A program made the translations under genes and the position numbers. A model generated the notes under the pieces. That model worked only from the letters and a program-made list of their open reading frames with translations, did no database searches and was not told where the DNA came from. Positions 8,405 to 17,281 of a stretch of DNA of 64,000 nucleotides are shown piece after piece; the first letter of the stretch is position 1; every line of letters starts with the position of its first letter. The stretch is from Streptomyces kronopolitis (GTDB lineage Bacteria; Actinomycetota; Actinomycetes; Streptomycetales; Streptomycetaceae): positions 1-64,000 of the forward strand of contig NZ_BMND01000027.1 of assembly GCF_014646275.1 (NCBI RefSeq), read 5' to 3'.

Positions 8405-8962
8405 CTAATAGTCGAGTTCCACATAGTCGATGTCGGTGAACTCGACCTGGAGGCCGTCGGCGCGGCGGCCCCGGTCCTTGAAGTAGATCTCCTGGAGGCC
8501 CTCGGCGGCGATGTTCTGGAGGTCCTGCTCGGCGGCGCCGGCGGCCTGGGCGTCGAAGAGCCGGGCCGCGTAGGCGGGGGGCAGGGCCTGGGTGATGAGG
8601 CGGATGCGGCCGTCGTCGGTGGAGCCGGGGGCGGCGGTGAAGCCGAAGCGGGCCCGGGTCTCGATGACGATGCCGTCGGTGGTCGCCGCCCGCTTCTTCG
8701 CCCGTTCGCGGACCCGCGGCTGCCAGCGCTTGCGGACCTCCCGTTCCATGCGTGCGGCGAGGTCGCTGCGGGGGCGCTTGAGCTGCGCCTTGACGTAGCG
8801 CTCGACGGTGCGCTGCGAGATGCCGAGCAGCTCGGCGACGGCCCTCGTGGAGCCCTTCTCCGCCTTGACCAGGAACCGCATCTGCGCTGGTCCCGACTTC
8901 GGGATGGGGCGGGTGGTGGTGTGTTCCGCTGCCTTGTCGAGGCTGTCCTGGATGATGCCCAT
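8405..8962 (-). CDS. tpg: Telomere terminal protein Tpg
   Basis: This encodes 185 residues, the exact usual length of Streptomyces Tpg, the protein that primes end patching and stays covalently attached to the 5' telomere ends. Recognisable parts are the N-terminal QMRFLVKAEKGSTRAVAELLGISQRTVERYV (HTH), the basic stretch RKRWQPRVRERAKKRAA, ETRARFGFTAAPGSTDDGRIRLITQ, LPPAYAARLFDAQAAG and the C-terminus VEFTDIDYVELDY. The gene starts at ATG 8962, nine bases after the tap stop, so the two form an operon transcribed toward the telomere. The stop lies 34 bp from the right end of the Tn7-like element, so transposition has not cut the gene. Confidence 0.95.
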   Translation of the reverse strand: MGIIQDSLDKAAEHTTTRPIPKSGPAQMRFLVKAEKGSTRAVAELLGISQRTVERYVKAQLKRPRSDLAARMEREVRKRWQPRVRERAKKRAATTDGIVIETRARFGFTAAPGSTDDGRIRLITQALPPAYAARLFDAQAAGAAEQDLQNIAAEGLQEIYFKDRGRRADGLQVEFTDIDYVELDY

Positions 8963-8971
8963 GGCGCTGGT

Positions 8972-11194
8972 CTACTCCCCGTCGGCGGCGGCGTCGGTGC
9001 CCTTGATGTGCCGGGCGGGATTGAGCTGCTCGTCCTCGATCATCGACGCCAGCCACAGGAAGTCCTGGGTGCCCTCGTGCTTGACCATGCCGGGCGACAC
9101 CCCGAGGCGGAACCCGCCCGGCACCGGCTTGCCCTCCGGGGTGTACGGCAGGAAGTCGAGCGGCGACGGGCCGTGGGAGAGGTACACGGCGCAGTCGGAC
9201 AGCACCGCCACGGGGAACAGGCCGAAGGCGGCGAGCCTGGTCATCTTGCGGTGCATGTTGGTGCGGGCCTTGCCGATCAACTCCGCCCGGATGTGCGGGC
9301 TCCACGTCGGGCGTTCCAGGGCCGGCCAGCGCTCGCCGTGCTTGTGCCGCGCGCTCTGCGGGCGTTCGCGGAGCTTGCCGATGCCGCCCTTGACGCTGGA
9401 CTTGATGGCGGAGAGGACCGCGGCCCGACCCGGATCGACGCGCTTGTGGTGTGCCATGGCGGCGAGGAAGTCCTCGTCGGTCATGCCGGTGGTGACGCCG
9501 AGGTCGGCCATGGTGGCCATGTAGGCGTCGCGCAGCCTGGTGTACCAGGGGTCGAGGTAGGCGCCGCTGTCGTGGCGGACGTAGGCCTCCGTCGGCTGTA
9601 CGCGGGCGCCGAGTTCCACGGCGTAGGCAACGGTGGAGGTCGAGTACCAGGCCGGTCCGTCCGGGCGGACGCCCTTGGGGGTGAAAGGGGACGGGAGGCG
9701 GGGGTCGAGGTCGACGTGGGAGAGGTCCACGAGCCACGAGCCGGGCAGCTTCGGGTCGAAGTCGGGGTGCTTCTCCTGGGTGGCGGGGCCGAGGCCGACG
9801 AGGAGGCGGTTGGCGGCCGCGGCGAACGCCATGTTGACGTCGAGGCCGACCGCGTGGGTGTAGCCCGCGGTGCACTCCTCGTCGGTGAGGGGGCGGAACC
9901 AGTCGTAGGCCTCTTCGTCGACGACCTGGTCGGGGGTGCGCTCGTGGAAACGGGGGTAGCGGGCGGCGACGACGGGGTGTTCCATCGGGGCCTCGGGCGG
10001 CGCCGGATCCACCGCTTCCGTGAGCGAGCCCGGTACCGGGCCGGACACCCAGGATCCGGACTCGTCCCGGACGGCGCGGGTCGGCGGGCGCAGCGCGGTC
10101 ATCAGCTCCAGGCCGCACACCGCGGTCGAACCGCGCGGTGTGATGACGCGCTGGGCGTAGGAACCGAGTACGGCGGCGACGTCGGCCGGCGGCAGCTGCC
10201 CCGTGGCACCCCAGGAACGCTCGTCGAGCGCGCCCCAGGGCAGGACGGCCAGCTGCACGCACTGGCGCCTGCCGCCCTCCGCGGGACGGTAGATGCGTGC
10301 CCAGGGACCGAAGCCGCGCCGGGTCAACTGCCAGTCCTCATGCGCCAGTTGCTTGATCACCGGGTGATCGTCGGGCAGGCGCAGTCCGCGCCGGTCCTCC
10401 AGCTCCGCCGGCAGGCCGAGGAGTTCGGCGGACGCGGCGGTCAGCACGAGCAGCGGGTCGGCATCCTTGCCGGAGCGGTGCAGCCGCGGCGCGCCGAGCT
10501 TCGCCTCGGTCAGCGTCCAGGCGACCAGCTCCGGGAGGGTCTTGGCCGGGCAGTCGAGAACCAGACCGCCGACGCAGTACAGCGACCCGTCGTCGTCGAG
10601 CACTCCCAGCGGCCCGTGGGCGAAGCGGGGGTCGGTCTCGGACGGGGCGTCGGCCGGCTTCCTCGACGCGGCCTGCTTCGTGGCTTGCTTCGTGACCTGC
10701 TTCGGTGCGAGGTTCTTCGGCTCGGGGTGCTTCGGCGGAGAGCTTTTCGGCGGCGAAGTTTGTGGGTGCGCGTTCGTCGGGGTGGCCGGGGATGCCGGGG
10801 GCGGCACCTGCGCCGGGGTGGCGTGGACCGTCATCGGTACGCCGGGGGTGGCGGTCTGCGGCGCGGTCGGTGCGGAGGCGTCCGGCGACGTCGGTGCGGG
10901 GAGGTCGGCCGTCCCCCGGGCCTCAGTGGGCTCTGCGGGGTAGCGGTCGGCCAGGCCCTCCAACAGCCGGGCGTACGCGGCGCGTTTGGGCGGCCGCGGC
11001 TCGGTCCGGCCGGCCTCCCAGCTCGTCACGGTCTCCCGGCGCACCGACAACGCACGCGCCACCTGATCCTGGCTCAGACCGCCCGCCTCACGCAGCCGCC
11101 GCCGCTCCGCCGGCTCCGGCAGCGCGTCCTGGTCCGCCACGTGGTCCAGCAGCGCGTCGACCGAGGCGAACAGCTTGTCCTGCTCGTTGGCCAC
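8972..11194 (-). CDS. tap: Telomere-associated protein Tap
   Basis: This encodes 740 residues. Tap binds folded telomeric 3' overhangs and recruits Tpg for end patching. The N-terminus has a Xre-type HTH (GGLSQDQVARALSVRRETVTSWEAGRTEPRPPKRAAY), as in known Tap proteins. A low-complexity Ala/Pro/Thr/Lys linker follows, including repeated SPPK and KQ-type units at about residues 90-190. A large C-terminal domain with many Trp and Asp residues completes it. GTG 11194 is preceded by a textbook GGAGGTGATC, which fixes the start; upstream in-frame codons have no such site. It is co-transcribed with tpg. The size and gene order match archetypal tap-tpg loci. Confidence 0.9.
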   Translation of the reverse strand: MANEQDKLFASVDALLDHVADQDALPEPAERRRLREAGGLSQDQVARALSVRRETVTSWEAGRTEPRPPKRAAYARLLEGLADRYPAEPTEARGTADLPAPTSPDASAPTAPQTATPGVPMTVHATPAQVPPPASPATPTNAHPQTSPPKSSPPKHPEPKNLAPKQVTKQATKQAASRKPADAPSETDPRFAHGPLGVLDDDGSLYCVGGLVLDCPAKTLPELVAWTLTEAKLGAPRLHRSGKDADPLLVLTAASAELLGLPAELEDRRGLRLPDDHPVIKQLAHEDWQLTRRGFGPWARIYRPAEGGRRQCVQLAVLPWGALDERSWGATGQLPPADVAAVLGSYAQRVITPRGSTAVCGLELMTALRPPTRAVRDESGSWVSGPVPGSLTEAVDPAPPEAPMEHPVVAARYPRFHERTPDQVVDEEAYDWFRPLTDEECTAGYTHAVGLDVNMAFAAAANRLLVGLGPATQEKHPDFDPKLPGSWLVDLSHVDLDPRLPSPFTPKGVRPDGPAWYSTSTVAYAVELGARVQPTEAYVRHDSGAYLDPWYTRLRDAYMATMADLGVTTGMTDEDFLAAMAHHKRVDPGRAAVLSAIKSSVKGGIGKLRERPQSARHKHGERWPALERPTWSPHIRAELIGKARTNMHRKMTRLAAFGLFPVAVLSDCAVYLSHGPSPLDFLPYTPEGKPVPGGFRLGVSPGMVKHEGTQDFLWLASMIEDEQLNPARHIKGTDAAADGE

Positions 11195-11280
11195 AGGATC
11201 ACCTCCGGCACACACCCTAGCCGAAACACACCCGGCGTCGCGGTGAAGCGCACGTGGGACGTTGAGTGGCGCACCGGCAC

Positions 11281-11322
11281 CGGCATGGCCACCACGCAGC
11301 GCGTTGCGTGGTGGCCATGCCG
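11281..11322 (-). terminator. 18-bp hairpin downstream of melC operon
   Basis: Perfect arms 11281-11298 and 11305-11322 with a 6-nt loop lie between the tap start and the 3' end of melC2. This probably terminates the melC transcript. There is no U-run, as is common in Streptomyces. Confidence 0.6.
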
Positions 11323-11397
11323 TGCCCGCAGGGGCCGGGCCGCGGTCAGAAGCCCGCGAGGGGATCGGATGCAGCCGACTCGGATGTCATGGACCTG

Positions 11398-12216
11398 TCA
11401 TGCATAAGTGTAGAACTTGGTGTGGTCCAGCAGGTCGGCCGGCGTGATGTCGTTCCACGGCTTCATCGTGTCGTGGAGGTCGACGACGTCGGGTGTGTCT
11501 CCGTTCGGCACATAGGGCGAGGTGGGGTGCATCCGCCGCCAGTCGGCCCAGAGCTTGTCGATGAAGCAGTGGTGCAGCCAGAAGACCGGGTCGTTGGGTG
11601 AGGCGCCGGTGGTCATCTGACCGCCGACCCAGACGTGCACCCGGTTGTGCAGGTTCGGGCCGCGCCAGCCCTCGATGTTGTTGCGGAAGCCGTCGGAGGA
11701 GCTGTTCCAGGGGGCGGCGTCGTAGACGCTCATGGCGAGCACCCGGTCGACCTCGGCCCGGGTCGGCAGATCGCGGACTCCGGTGCCGAGGGAGCGGCGC
11801 AGGAACGTCCGGCCGTCCACCCGTATGTTCATCGGCCACTTCCCGCTGCCGAAGGCGAACGGTCCCGAGGTCACCCGGCCGTCGCCGGTGCGCCCGTCGC
11901 CGCCGAGGAAGTCGTCGGCCCACAGGGAGCTGCGGGGTGAGCGGTCCACGGTCCAGTCCCAGTAGGGGAGCATGACCGATGGCGTGACGCTCTGCAGGGC
12001 CTGCTCGAACTGGAGCAGGAACCGCCGGTGCCAGGGCAGGAACGACGGCGAACGGTGGCCGGTGCGCTCACCTTCGTCGGTGTCACCGATGATGAAGGCG
12101 TTGTGGGTGCTGATGAACTCGTCGTAGCGGCCGCTGCGCTTGAGCTCCAGCACCGCGTCGACGAAGTTCCGCTTTTCGGTGGCGGTGAGGTCCGCCTGAT
12201 TCTTCCGGACTGCCAT
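11398..12216 (-). CDS. melC2: Tyrosinase MelC2
   Basis: This encodes 272 residues. It is a type-3 binuclear copper monophenol monooxygenase that converts tyrosine to dopaquinone for melanin. Copper ligands are all visible: CuA His38 (ISTHNAF), then GHRSPSFLPWHRRFLLQFE; CuB HNRVHVWVGG and DPVFWLHHCFIDKLW. The length is nearly that of Streptomyces MelC2 (about 273). It has no signal peptide, since export relies on MelC1. ATG 12216 follows GAGGAGTCC. The gene lies 39 bp after melC1 in the same operon. Confidence 0.95.
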   Translation of the reverse strand: MAVRKNQADLTATEKRNFVDAVLELKRSGRYDEFISTHNAFIIGDTDEGERTGHRSPSFLPWHRRFLLQFEQALQSVTPSVMLPYWDWTVDRSPRSSLWADDFLGGDGRTGDGRVTSGPFAFGSGKWPMNIRVDGRTFLRRSLGTGVRDLPTRAEVDRVLAMSVYDAAPWNSSSDGFRNNIEGWRGPNLHNRVHVWVGGQMTTGASPNDPVFWLHHCFIDKLWADWRRMHPTSPYVPNGDTPDVVDLHDTMKPWNDITPADLLDHTKFYTYA

Positions 12217-12255
12217 GTCGAGGACTCCTCGGTGGGGGGACGGTCTGGTCGGGCC

Positions 12256-12783
12256 TCAGCCGGTGATGACGGGCACCAGGTCAGCGCCCTGGAGTTCACG
12301 GACGGCGGCGCGCGCCAGGGCTTGCGGCGTGCTGAACGTCTGGTAGTGGTTCACCAGGCTGATCCAGGTGCCGTCCGCGTTCCGCATCACATGGAGGTCG
12401 TCGTTGTCGATGCGGACGACGAAGTCCATGCCGTCGTGCATGCCGCCGTGGTCGGCGGAGTGCTCCGCGTGGGCTCCGCCGCTCCCGTGACGTGCGTGTG
12501 CCTTGCGTGACTTGGCCTTCTGCGCGCTGCCCTTCCGTATGCCTTCTTCGTCGGCCGGCCAGCCCTCTATGTGGCGGCCCTGGTACATCTCGTCGAAGGG
12601 CTCCGGCATGTCGTGGCCGGAGTGCCCGTCAGGCGCCGGGTGGCCGTCTTCCGCCGGGTGGCCGTGGCCCTCGGCGGGACGGGCAGCGGCGGTGCCGGCG
12701 AGGGCGATCGGTGCGGTGAGTGCGGCGCCGGTCAGGGCCGCGGCGCTGCCGTACAGCACCTGGCGCCGGGTGGGACGCGACAT
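12256..12783 (-). CDS. melC1: Tyrosinase cofactor/chaperone MelC1
   Basis: This encodes 175 residues. MelC1 binds apo-MelC2, delivers copper and carries it out of the cell through its own signal. The N-terminus MSRPTRRQVLYGSAAALTGAALTAPIALAGTAAA has a twin-arginine-like RRQVL followed by a hydrophobic core, consistent with Tat export. The C-terminal half (FDEMYQGRHIEGWPAD, DFVVRIDNDDLHVMRNADGTWISLVNHYQTF) is the standard MelC1 domain. It is unusual in having a His-rich insert (GHGHPAEDGHPAPDGHSGHDM) after the signal and a second one (HARHGSGGAHAEHSADHGGMHDG), likely copper-binding. ATG 12783 has GAGGAG upstream. Confidence 0.93.
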   Translation of the reverse strand: MSRPTRRQVLYGSAAALTGAALTAPIALAGTAAARPAEGHGHPAEDGHPAPDGHSGHDMPEPFDEMYQGRHIEGWPADEEGIRKGSAQKAKSRKAHARHGSGGAHAEHSADHGGMHDGMDFVVRIDNDDLHVMRNADGTWISLVNHYQTFSTPQALARAAVRELQGADLVPVITG

Positions 12784-13216
12784 GGTCCACTCCTCTGTTC
12801 GTCTCGGCTCCCCCTCCGGGGCCGGGCCGCGGAGGGCTGGAGCGGCGGGCCGAAGGTCGGCCCGCGCCGCCACATGCTGGCAGGGACGAACGGATCATCA
12901 AGTCGCACCGGCGAATCAAGCCAGGAACGAGACAACACCTGCATGGAGGTGCAGGATTCAACGGCGGTGATCGTACTCATGCCCCGGCGCACTTCTCCGC
13001 GGAACCGGATATTCCGCGATGAGGGCAGTCCTCGGCCGCAGATCCTTTTCCGACGTGGCCGGAATCGTGAGCCCCCGCACGGCCGGAACTCGGCGTGAAT
13101 GCACGGGGCTGTGGAGGCACCGGGTTTGAAGCGGAATCCGGCGCCGACGCCGGTTTCGTGGAGCCCGTCCGAGGCCCCCTACCTCACCGCAAGGTGGACT
13201 TTTGCGACGACGGCCC
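12784..13216. other. Upstream region of melC operon, no gene
   Basis: About 430 bp hold the melC promoter region. A small hairpin with CCTGCA/TGCAGG arms lies at 12938-12955. I see no coding sequence I can support. Confidence 0.4.
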
Positions 13217-13714
13217 CTAGGGAGCCCAGCGTGTGCACCGGGTGACACCGCCGTGGTGGCCGCAGGCGCGGAACTGGCGGTAGCTGCTGCCGTTCTGTAC
13301 GTACGCGGCCGCCACGGTGTGCTGGTCGGAACCGGAGTGGACGGTGGCGGAGCACCGGTGCCGGCGGCCGCCCGGGCCGGGGTCCGACCAGTCGAGGCGC
13401 ACGGTGTCGCCGCGGCGTGCACCGGTGATCCGGGCCCAGAGGTAGAGGTGGCCGCCGCGCCGGCCGTCGCGCAGGGACACCGTGGCGCGGCCGATGCGGG
13501 TGGAGGTGATGGTCTCGGGGTGGGTGAGGGCGTTGGGGTTGACGTCGGTCCCGCAGGTGAGGGCGGCCGTCGCGGGTGCGTACGCGCCGACCGGCGCACC
13601 GGACGCGGGGGTCGCTGGCGCAAAGGGGGCCGGGCTCAGCAACAGCAGTGTGCCGACCGCGGCTCCTGCCGTGATACGCCCGAGCGTCGTCGTCCTGAGC
13701 ATGAGTGAGGTCAC
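13217..13714 (-). CDS. Small secreted protein, unknown function
   Basis: This encodes 165 residues. The N-terminus (LRTTTLGRITAGAAVGTLLLLSPAPFAPATPASGA) is a Sec signal peptide with a likely cleavage near residues 38-41. The mature part is about 120 residues, rich in Gly, Arg and Thr, with four cysteines (LTCG, HRCS, RACG, TRCT) that could form two disulfides, and a beta-rich pattern. The start GTG 13714 follows GGGAGG; an ATG at 13702 is an alternative. I do not recognise the family. It lies between the melanin operon and the biosynthetic cluster and is probably not part of either. Confidence 0.65.
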   Translation of the reverse strand: MTSLMLRTTTLGRITAGAAVGTLLLLSPAPFAPATPASGAPVGAYAPATAALTCGTDVNPNALTHPETITSTRIGRATVSLRDGRRGGHLYLWARITGARRGDTVRLDWSDPGPGGRRHRCSATVHSGSDQHTVAAAYVQNGSSYRQFRACGHHGGVTRCTRWAP

Positions 13715-14340
13715 CGCGTCCTCCCGTACCGCTTCGTCAAGTGCCCGATGCAGCAGGCTAGTTGAGCTTGGGCAGATGCTCTACGGCGTGCGGGTGGGCT
13801 GCCGGGGCGTTCGGGCCACGCCCCGGGCGTGCGGCTCCGGACGGGTCGCGTCGAGCTGCGGTCCGTCCGCCTCCCGTGCGAGGTGGGCGCGGGCCGCGTG
13901 CGGCGGTGGGACAGGAAGGCGTCGAGCCGGTCCATGAGGTCGGCGGGCGTCCGCAGGAGCCCTCGCGGCGGTCGGCGTCATCGGTCCGGCGGCCGCCCGT
14001 CGCTCTCTCGCTTACCACCTCCGGACAACCAGCAATTCTCCTAGTTCCCCGCACATGGCCTTGTCCGCACGCAAAACGTACGGCGAAGCTGTCGATCGGC
14101 CGATGGTTCGCCTGGTGGGAGTGGCCGCCGCTGAGGTAGCGCCGCTGCCGCGAGGTGCGGAAGGGCGGTGTGGCCGGGGCTGCGCCGGCCCGTCCGGTGG
14201 TGCCGCGGCCGATAAAGCTCCTTTCCCGGCCTGGGCTGTGCGGGCAGGGCGCCGGTTCGAGCCACGACTGCGCACCGGGCATGCGGCGCGCACGTCACTC
14301 GGACGTTCTTTTGTGGTCGCCGGCACGAAAGGGGGACGAA
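13715..14340. other. Left border region of the biosynthetic cluster
   Basis: There is no gene I can support in 626 bp. It contains the first PAS-LuxR-like box (14029-14044) followed at once by TAGTTCCCC, a string repeated near the box upstream of the NRPS gene. Reading frames on both strands have poor codon bias. Confidence 0.5.
14029..14044. promoter_or_regulatory. Candidate PAS-LuxR box 1
   Basis: CCAGCAATTCTCCTAG matches CTVGGGAWWTCCCBAG at 11 of 16 positions, mainly in the right half. It lies 297 bp upstream of the ANL-like gene at 14341. Confidence 0.4.
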
Positions 14341-15636
14341 GTGGTCGCTCAGCAGACACTGTCCGACGGCGGCAGGCTCGGGCAGATGGAGCACCGGCCC
14401 TACCGGCGGCGGCTGCCGCAGACCCTGCCGCTGACCCTGGACGGCATGTTCAGCAGCATCGCCCGCAGGTTCCCGATGGCCAGGGCCGTCCAGGAGGGGC
14501 AGCACCACCTGTCCTACGGGGAGGCCGAGGCGCGGGCCGGGCAGCTGGCGTCGGAGCTGGTGCGCGGCGGGGTGCAGCTGGGCGACCCGGTGGTCGTCCA
14601 CTGCGACGACCACCGGCAGGCGGTCGTGGGCCAGCTCGCGGTGCTGAAGGCCGGCGGGGTGTGCGTTCCCGTTCCCGCGGCCTCCCGTGGTGCGCGGCTC
14701 GACCGGATCACCGCGGTCAGCGGGGCCCGGGCGGTGCTGTGCAGCACCTCGACGCGGCCGGTGTGGAGCTACCGCTGCATGTCGTGGGTGCTGGACGATC
14801 CGGCCACCTGGACGAAGATCGCCGCCCAGCCGCCGGACCCCGCGCTGCCGCGCTCCGGGCACACCGAGGCCGCCTATCTGCTGGTCTCCGACCGGGACTG
14901 CCAGGGGGTCGGCGGCTATCTGACCGACCACCGCGCCTGGCAGCTGGCGCTGTCCGCCAGGATCCGGCGGGCCGGCAGCGCGCACGACGGGGTGATCGTG
15001 CACCATCCGCCCGTCCGCCCGACGACGCTGCCCGCGATGTGGTGGGCGTTCGCCTGCGGGGGCACGCTGCATGCGCCGGCCCGCTTCGGCGGTTTCACCT
15101 GCTCGCCGGCGCCCAGGCGCAGGGCCGCCGCGGTCTTCGGCCCAGAGGAGTACGCGCGGCTGCTGCAGCCGCTCTCGCTGGCCTCCCATCCGGTGTCCCC
15201 GCGGCTGACGGTGCTGATCGGCGGCGCCTGTCCGCGCACCGTGATCGACCGGCATTTCGAGGTGCTGCCGCGGGCGCCGCTGTGGGTGGAGTTCGCCGCG
15301 GCGGACGGCACCCTGCCGTGGACGGTCCGGGAGTTCAGCCCCGACAACCCCTGGCCGGAGCATCCGGGGGCCAGTCGCCCGGTGCCCGGCGTCCATGTGC
15401 AGGTGGTGGACCCGGCCGGCAGCCCCGTGCCGAACGGGCAGACCGGTGAAGTCCACGCCACGGGGCCCGCGTTGCCCTACGGCAGCATCCGCAGCTCCGA
15501 CGGGGCCTGCCTGGCGGAGGACACCGCGCCGGTGCTGGCGTCGGGCCGGCTCGGCCGCTGGAGACGGGACGGCACGCTGGAGTTCCGCGGCCCGGCCTCG
15601 GTGCCGCCACCCGCCGCAGCGCCGCGGAACCCGTAG
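14341..15636 (+). CDS. Degenerate acyl-CoA ligase-like (ANL) protein
   Basis: This encodes 431 residues. The fold is that of AMP-forming acyl-CoA ligases: LTLDGMFSSIARRFPMARAVQEGQHHLSYGEAEARAGQLASELVRGGVQLGDPVVVHCDDHRQAVVGQLAVLKAGGVCVPV is a normal ligase N-terminus. The defining P-loop T/S-S-G-S/T-T-G-x-P-K is replaced at about residue 178-192 by LLVSDRDCQGVGGYL. The YGxTE region reads WVEFAAADGTLPW, and the C-terminal lid with its catalytic lysine is missing. It is therefore probably not an active ligase and may be a regulator, scaffold or decaying gene. The GTG start follows GGGGGAC. It is the first gene of the cluster and the carboxyltransferase follows after 55 bp. Confidence 0.7.
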   Translation: MVAQQTLSDGGRLGQMEHRPYRRRLPQTLPLTLDGMFSSIARRFPMARAVQEGQHHLSYGEAEARAGQLASELVRGGVQLGDPVVVHCDDHRQAVVGQLAVLKAGGVCVPVPAASRGARLDRITAVSGARAVLCSTSTRPVWSYRCMSWVLDDPATWTKIAAQPPDPALPRSGHTEAAYLLVSDRDCQGVGGYLTDHRAWQLALSARIRRAGSAHDGVIVHHPPVRPTTLPAMWWAFACGGTLHAPARFGGFTCSPAPRRRAAAVFGPEEYARLLQPLSLASHPVSPRLTVLIGGACPRTVIDRHFEVLPRAPLWVEFAAADGTLPWTVREFSPDNPWPEHPGASRPVPGVHVQVVDPAGSPVPNGQTGEVHATGPALPYGSIRSSDGACLAEDTAPVLASGRLGRWRRDGTLEFRGPASVPPPAAAPRNP

Positions 15637-15691
15637 CCGCGTCCGGGGACATGCGGGCAAGCGCCGATGTGGAGAGGTGGATTCGCTGCCG

Positions 15692-17281
15692 ATGACCTAC
15701 CGCGAGAAGAGCCCCGCCGAGCATGCGCCGCACGATGCCCGGGGGCGGGTGGCCGAACTCCACGCCCTGCACGAGCAGGCCCGGAGCGGGCCCGGCGAGC
15801 GTGCGACGCGGGTGCAGCACGACAAGGGCAAGCTGACCGCCCGGGAGCGGATCGCGCTGTTGCTGGACGAGGGTTCCTTCACCGAGGTCGAGCCGCTGCG
15901 CCGGCACCGTGCCAGCGGGTTCGGTCTGGAGGCCCGCCGGCCGTACACCGACGGGGTCGTCACCGGGTGGGGGCGGGTGCACGGGCGGACGGTGTTCGTC
16001 TACGCGCACGACTTCCGGATCTTCGGCGGCGCGCTGGGTGAGTCCCATGCCGCCAAGATCCACAAGATCATGGACATGGCGCTGGCGGCCGGTGCCCCGC
16101 TGGTCTCGCTCAACGACGGCGCCGGCGCCCGTATCCAGGAGGGTGTCGTGGCGCTGGCCGGCTACGGCGGCATCTTCCACCGCAACACCCGCGCCTCGGG
16201 CGTCATCCCGCAGATCTCGGTGATGCTGGGCCCGTGCGCGGGAGGCGCCGCCTACTCCCCCGCGCTCACCGACTTCGTCTTCATGGTCCGGGACACCTCG
16301 CAGATGTTCATCACCGGTCCCGATGTGGTCCGGGCGGTGACCGGCGAGAAGATCACCCAGAACGGGCTCGGCGGCGCCGATGTGCACTCCGAGATCTCCG
16401 GTGTCGCCCACTTCGCGTACGACGACGAGCCCAGCTGCCTGGACGACGTGCGCTATCTGCTGTCGCTGCTGCCCGGCAACAACCGGGAGCGACCGCCCGC
16501 CGAGCCCACCACCGACCCGGCCGACCGCCGCTGCGACCGCCTGCTGGACATCGTGCCGACGGACGGCAGGAAGCCGTACGACGTGTGCGAGGTCATCGAG
16601 GAGATCGCCGACGACGGCGAGTTCCTGGAGGTCCAGGAGCGCTGGGCGACGAATGTGGTGTGTGCGCTGGCCCGGCTCGGCGGGGAGGTCGTCGGCGTCG
16701 TCGCGAACCAGCCGCGGTCGCTCGCCGGTGTGCTGGACGTGCATGCCTCGGAAAAGGCGGCCCGCTTCGTCCAGCACTGCGACGCGTTCAACATTCCGCT
16801 GCTGACGCTGCTGGATGTGCCCGGTTTCCTGCCCGGCGTCGGCCAGGAGCACGGCGGCATCATCCGGCACGGCGCCAAGCTGCTGTACGCGTACTGCAAC
16901 GCCACCGTTCCCCGTATCCAGCTCATTCTGCGGAAGGCCTACGGCGGCGCGTACATCGTCATGGACTCCCGCTCGGTGGGGGCGGATCTGTCCTTCGCCT
17001 GGCCGACGAACGAGATCGCGGTGATGGGTGCCGAGGGGGCCGCCAATGTCATCTTCCGCAAGGAGATCGCGGAGGCCGACGATCCCGAGGCGATGCGCTC
17101 GCGGATGGTCAAGGAGTACAAGTCCGAGCTGATGCACCCGTATTACGCCGCCGAGCGCGGGCTGGTCGACGATGTCATCGACCCGGCCGAGACGCGGGCG
17201 GTGCTGATCCGCTCCTTCGCGATGCTGCAGACCAAGCAGGCCGAGCTGCCGCCGCGCAAGCACGGGAATCCTCCGCAGTAG
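15692..17281 (+). CDS. Acyl-CoA carboxyltransferase (PCC beta-type)
   Basis: This encodes 529 residues. It is a biotin-dependent carboxyltransferase beta subunit that moves CO2 from carboxybiotin to propionyl- or acetyl-CoA. Both crotonase-like halves are present: DKGKLTARERIALLLDEGSFTEVE, DFRIFGGALGESHAAKIHKIMDMAL, GAGARIQEGVVALAGYGGIF, GPCAGGAAYSPALTDF in the N-half; FVQHCDAFNIPLLTLLDVPGFLPG, AYGGAYIVMDS and AEGAANVIFRKEI in the C-half. The length is normal. No biotinylated alpha subunit is nearby, so it must borrow one. In context it probably supplies (methyl)malonyl-CoA to the PKS, whose AT looks methylmalonyl-type. The start ATG 15692 could instead be GTG 15677. Confidence 0.88.
   Translation: MTYREKSPAEHAPHDARGRVAELHALHEQARSGPGERATRVQHDKGKLTARERIALLLDEGSFTEVEPLRRHRASGFGLEARRPYTDGVVTGWGRVHGRTVFVYAHDFRIFGGALGESHAAKIHKIMDMALAAGAPLVSLNDGAGARIQEGVVALAGYGGIFHRNTRASGVIPQISVMLGPCAGGAAYSPALTDFVFMVRDTSQMFITGPDVVRAVTGEKITQNGLGGADVHSEISGVAHFAYDDEPSCLDDVRYLLSLLPGNNRERPPAEPTTDPADRRCDRLLDIVPTDGRKPYDVCEVIEEIADDGEFLEVQERWATNVVCALARLGGEVVGVVANQPRSLAGVLDVHASEKAARFVQHCDAFNIPLLTLLDVPGFLPGVGQEHGGIIRHGAKLLYAYCNATVPRIQLILRKAYGGAYIVMDSRSVGADLSFAWPTNEIAVMGAEGAANVIFRKEIAEADDPEAMRSRMVKEYKSELMHPYYAAERGLVDDVIDPAETRAVLIRSFAMLQTKQAELPPRKHGNPPQ

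Noticed and set aside
13711..14282. Overlapping minus-strand frames left of the cluster (for example starting MDRLDAFLSHRR)
   Set aside because: No homology I recognise, Arg/Pro-rich shadow composition, no ribosome site. Possibly decayed DNA but not supportable as a gene.
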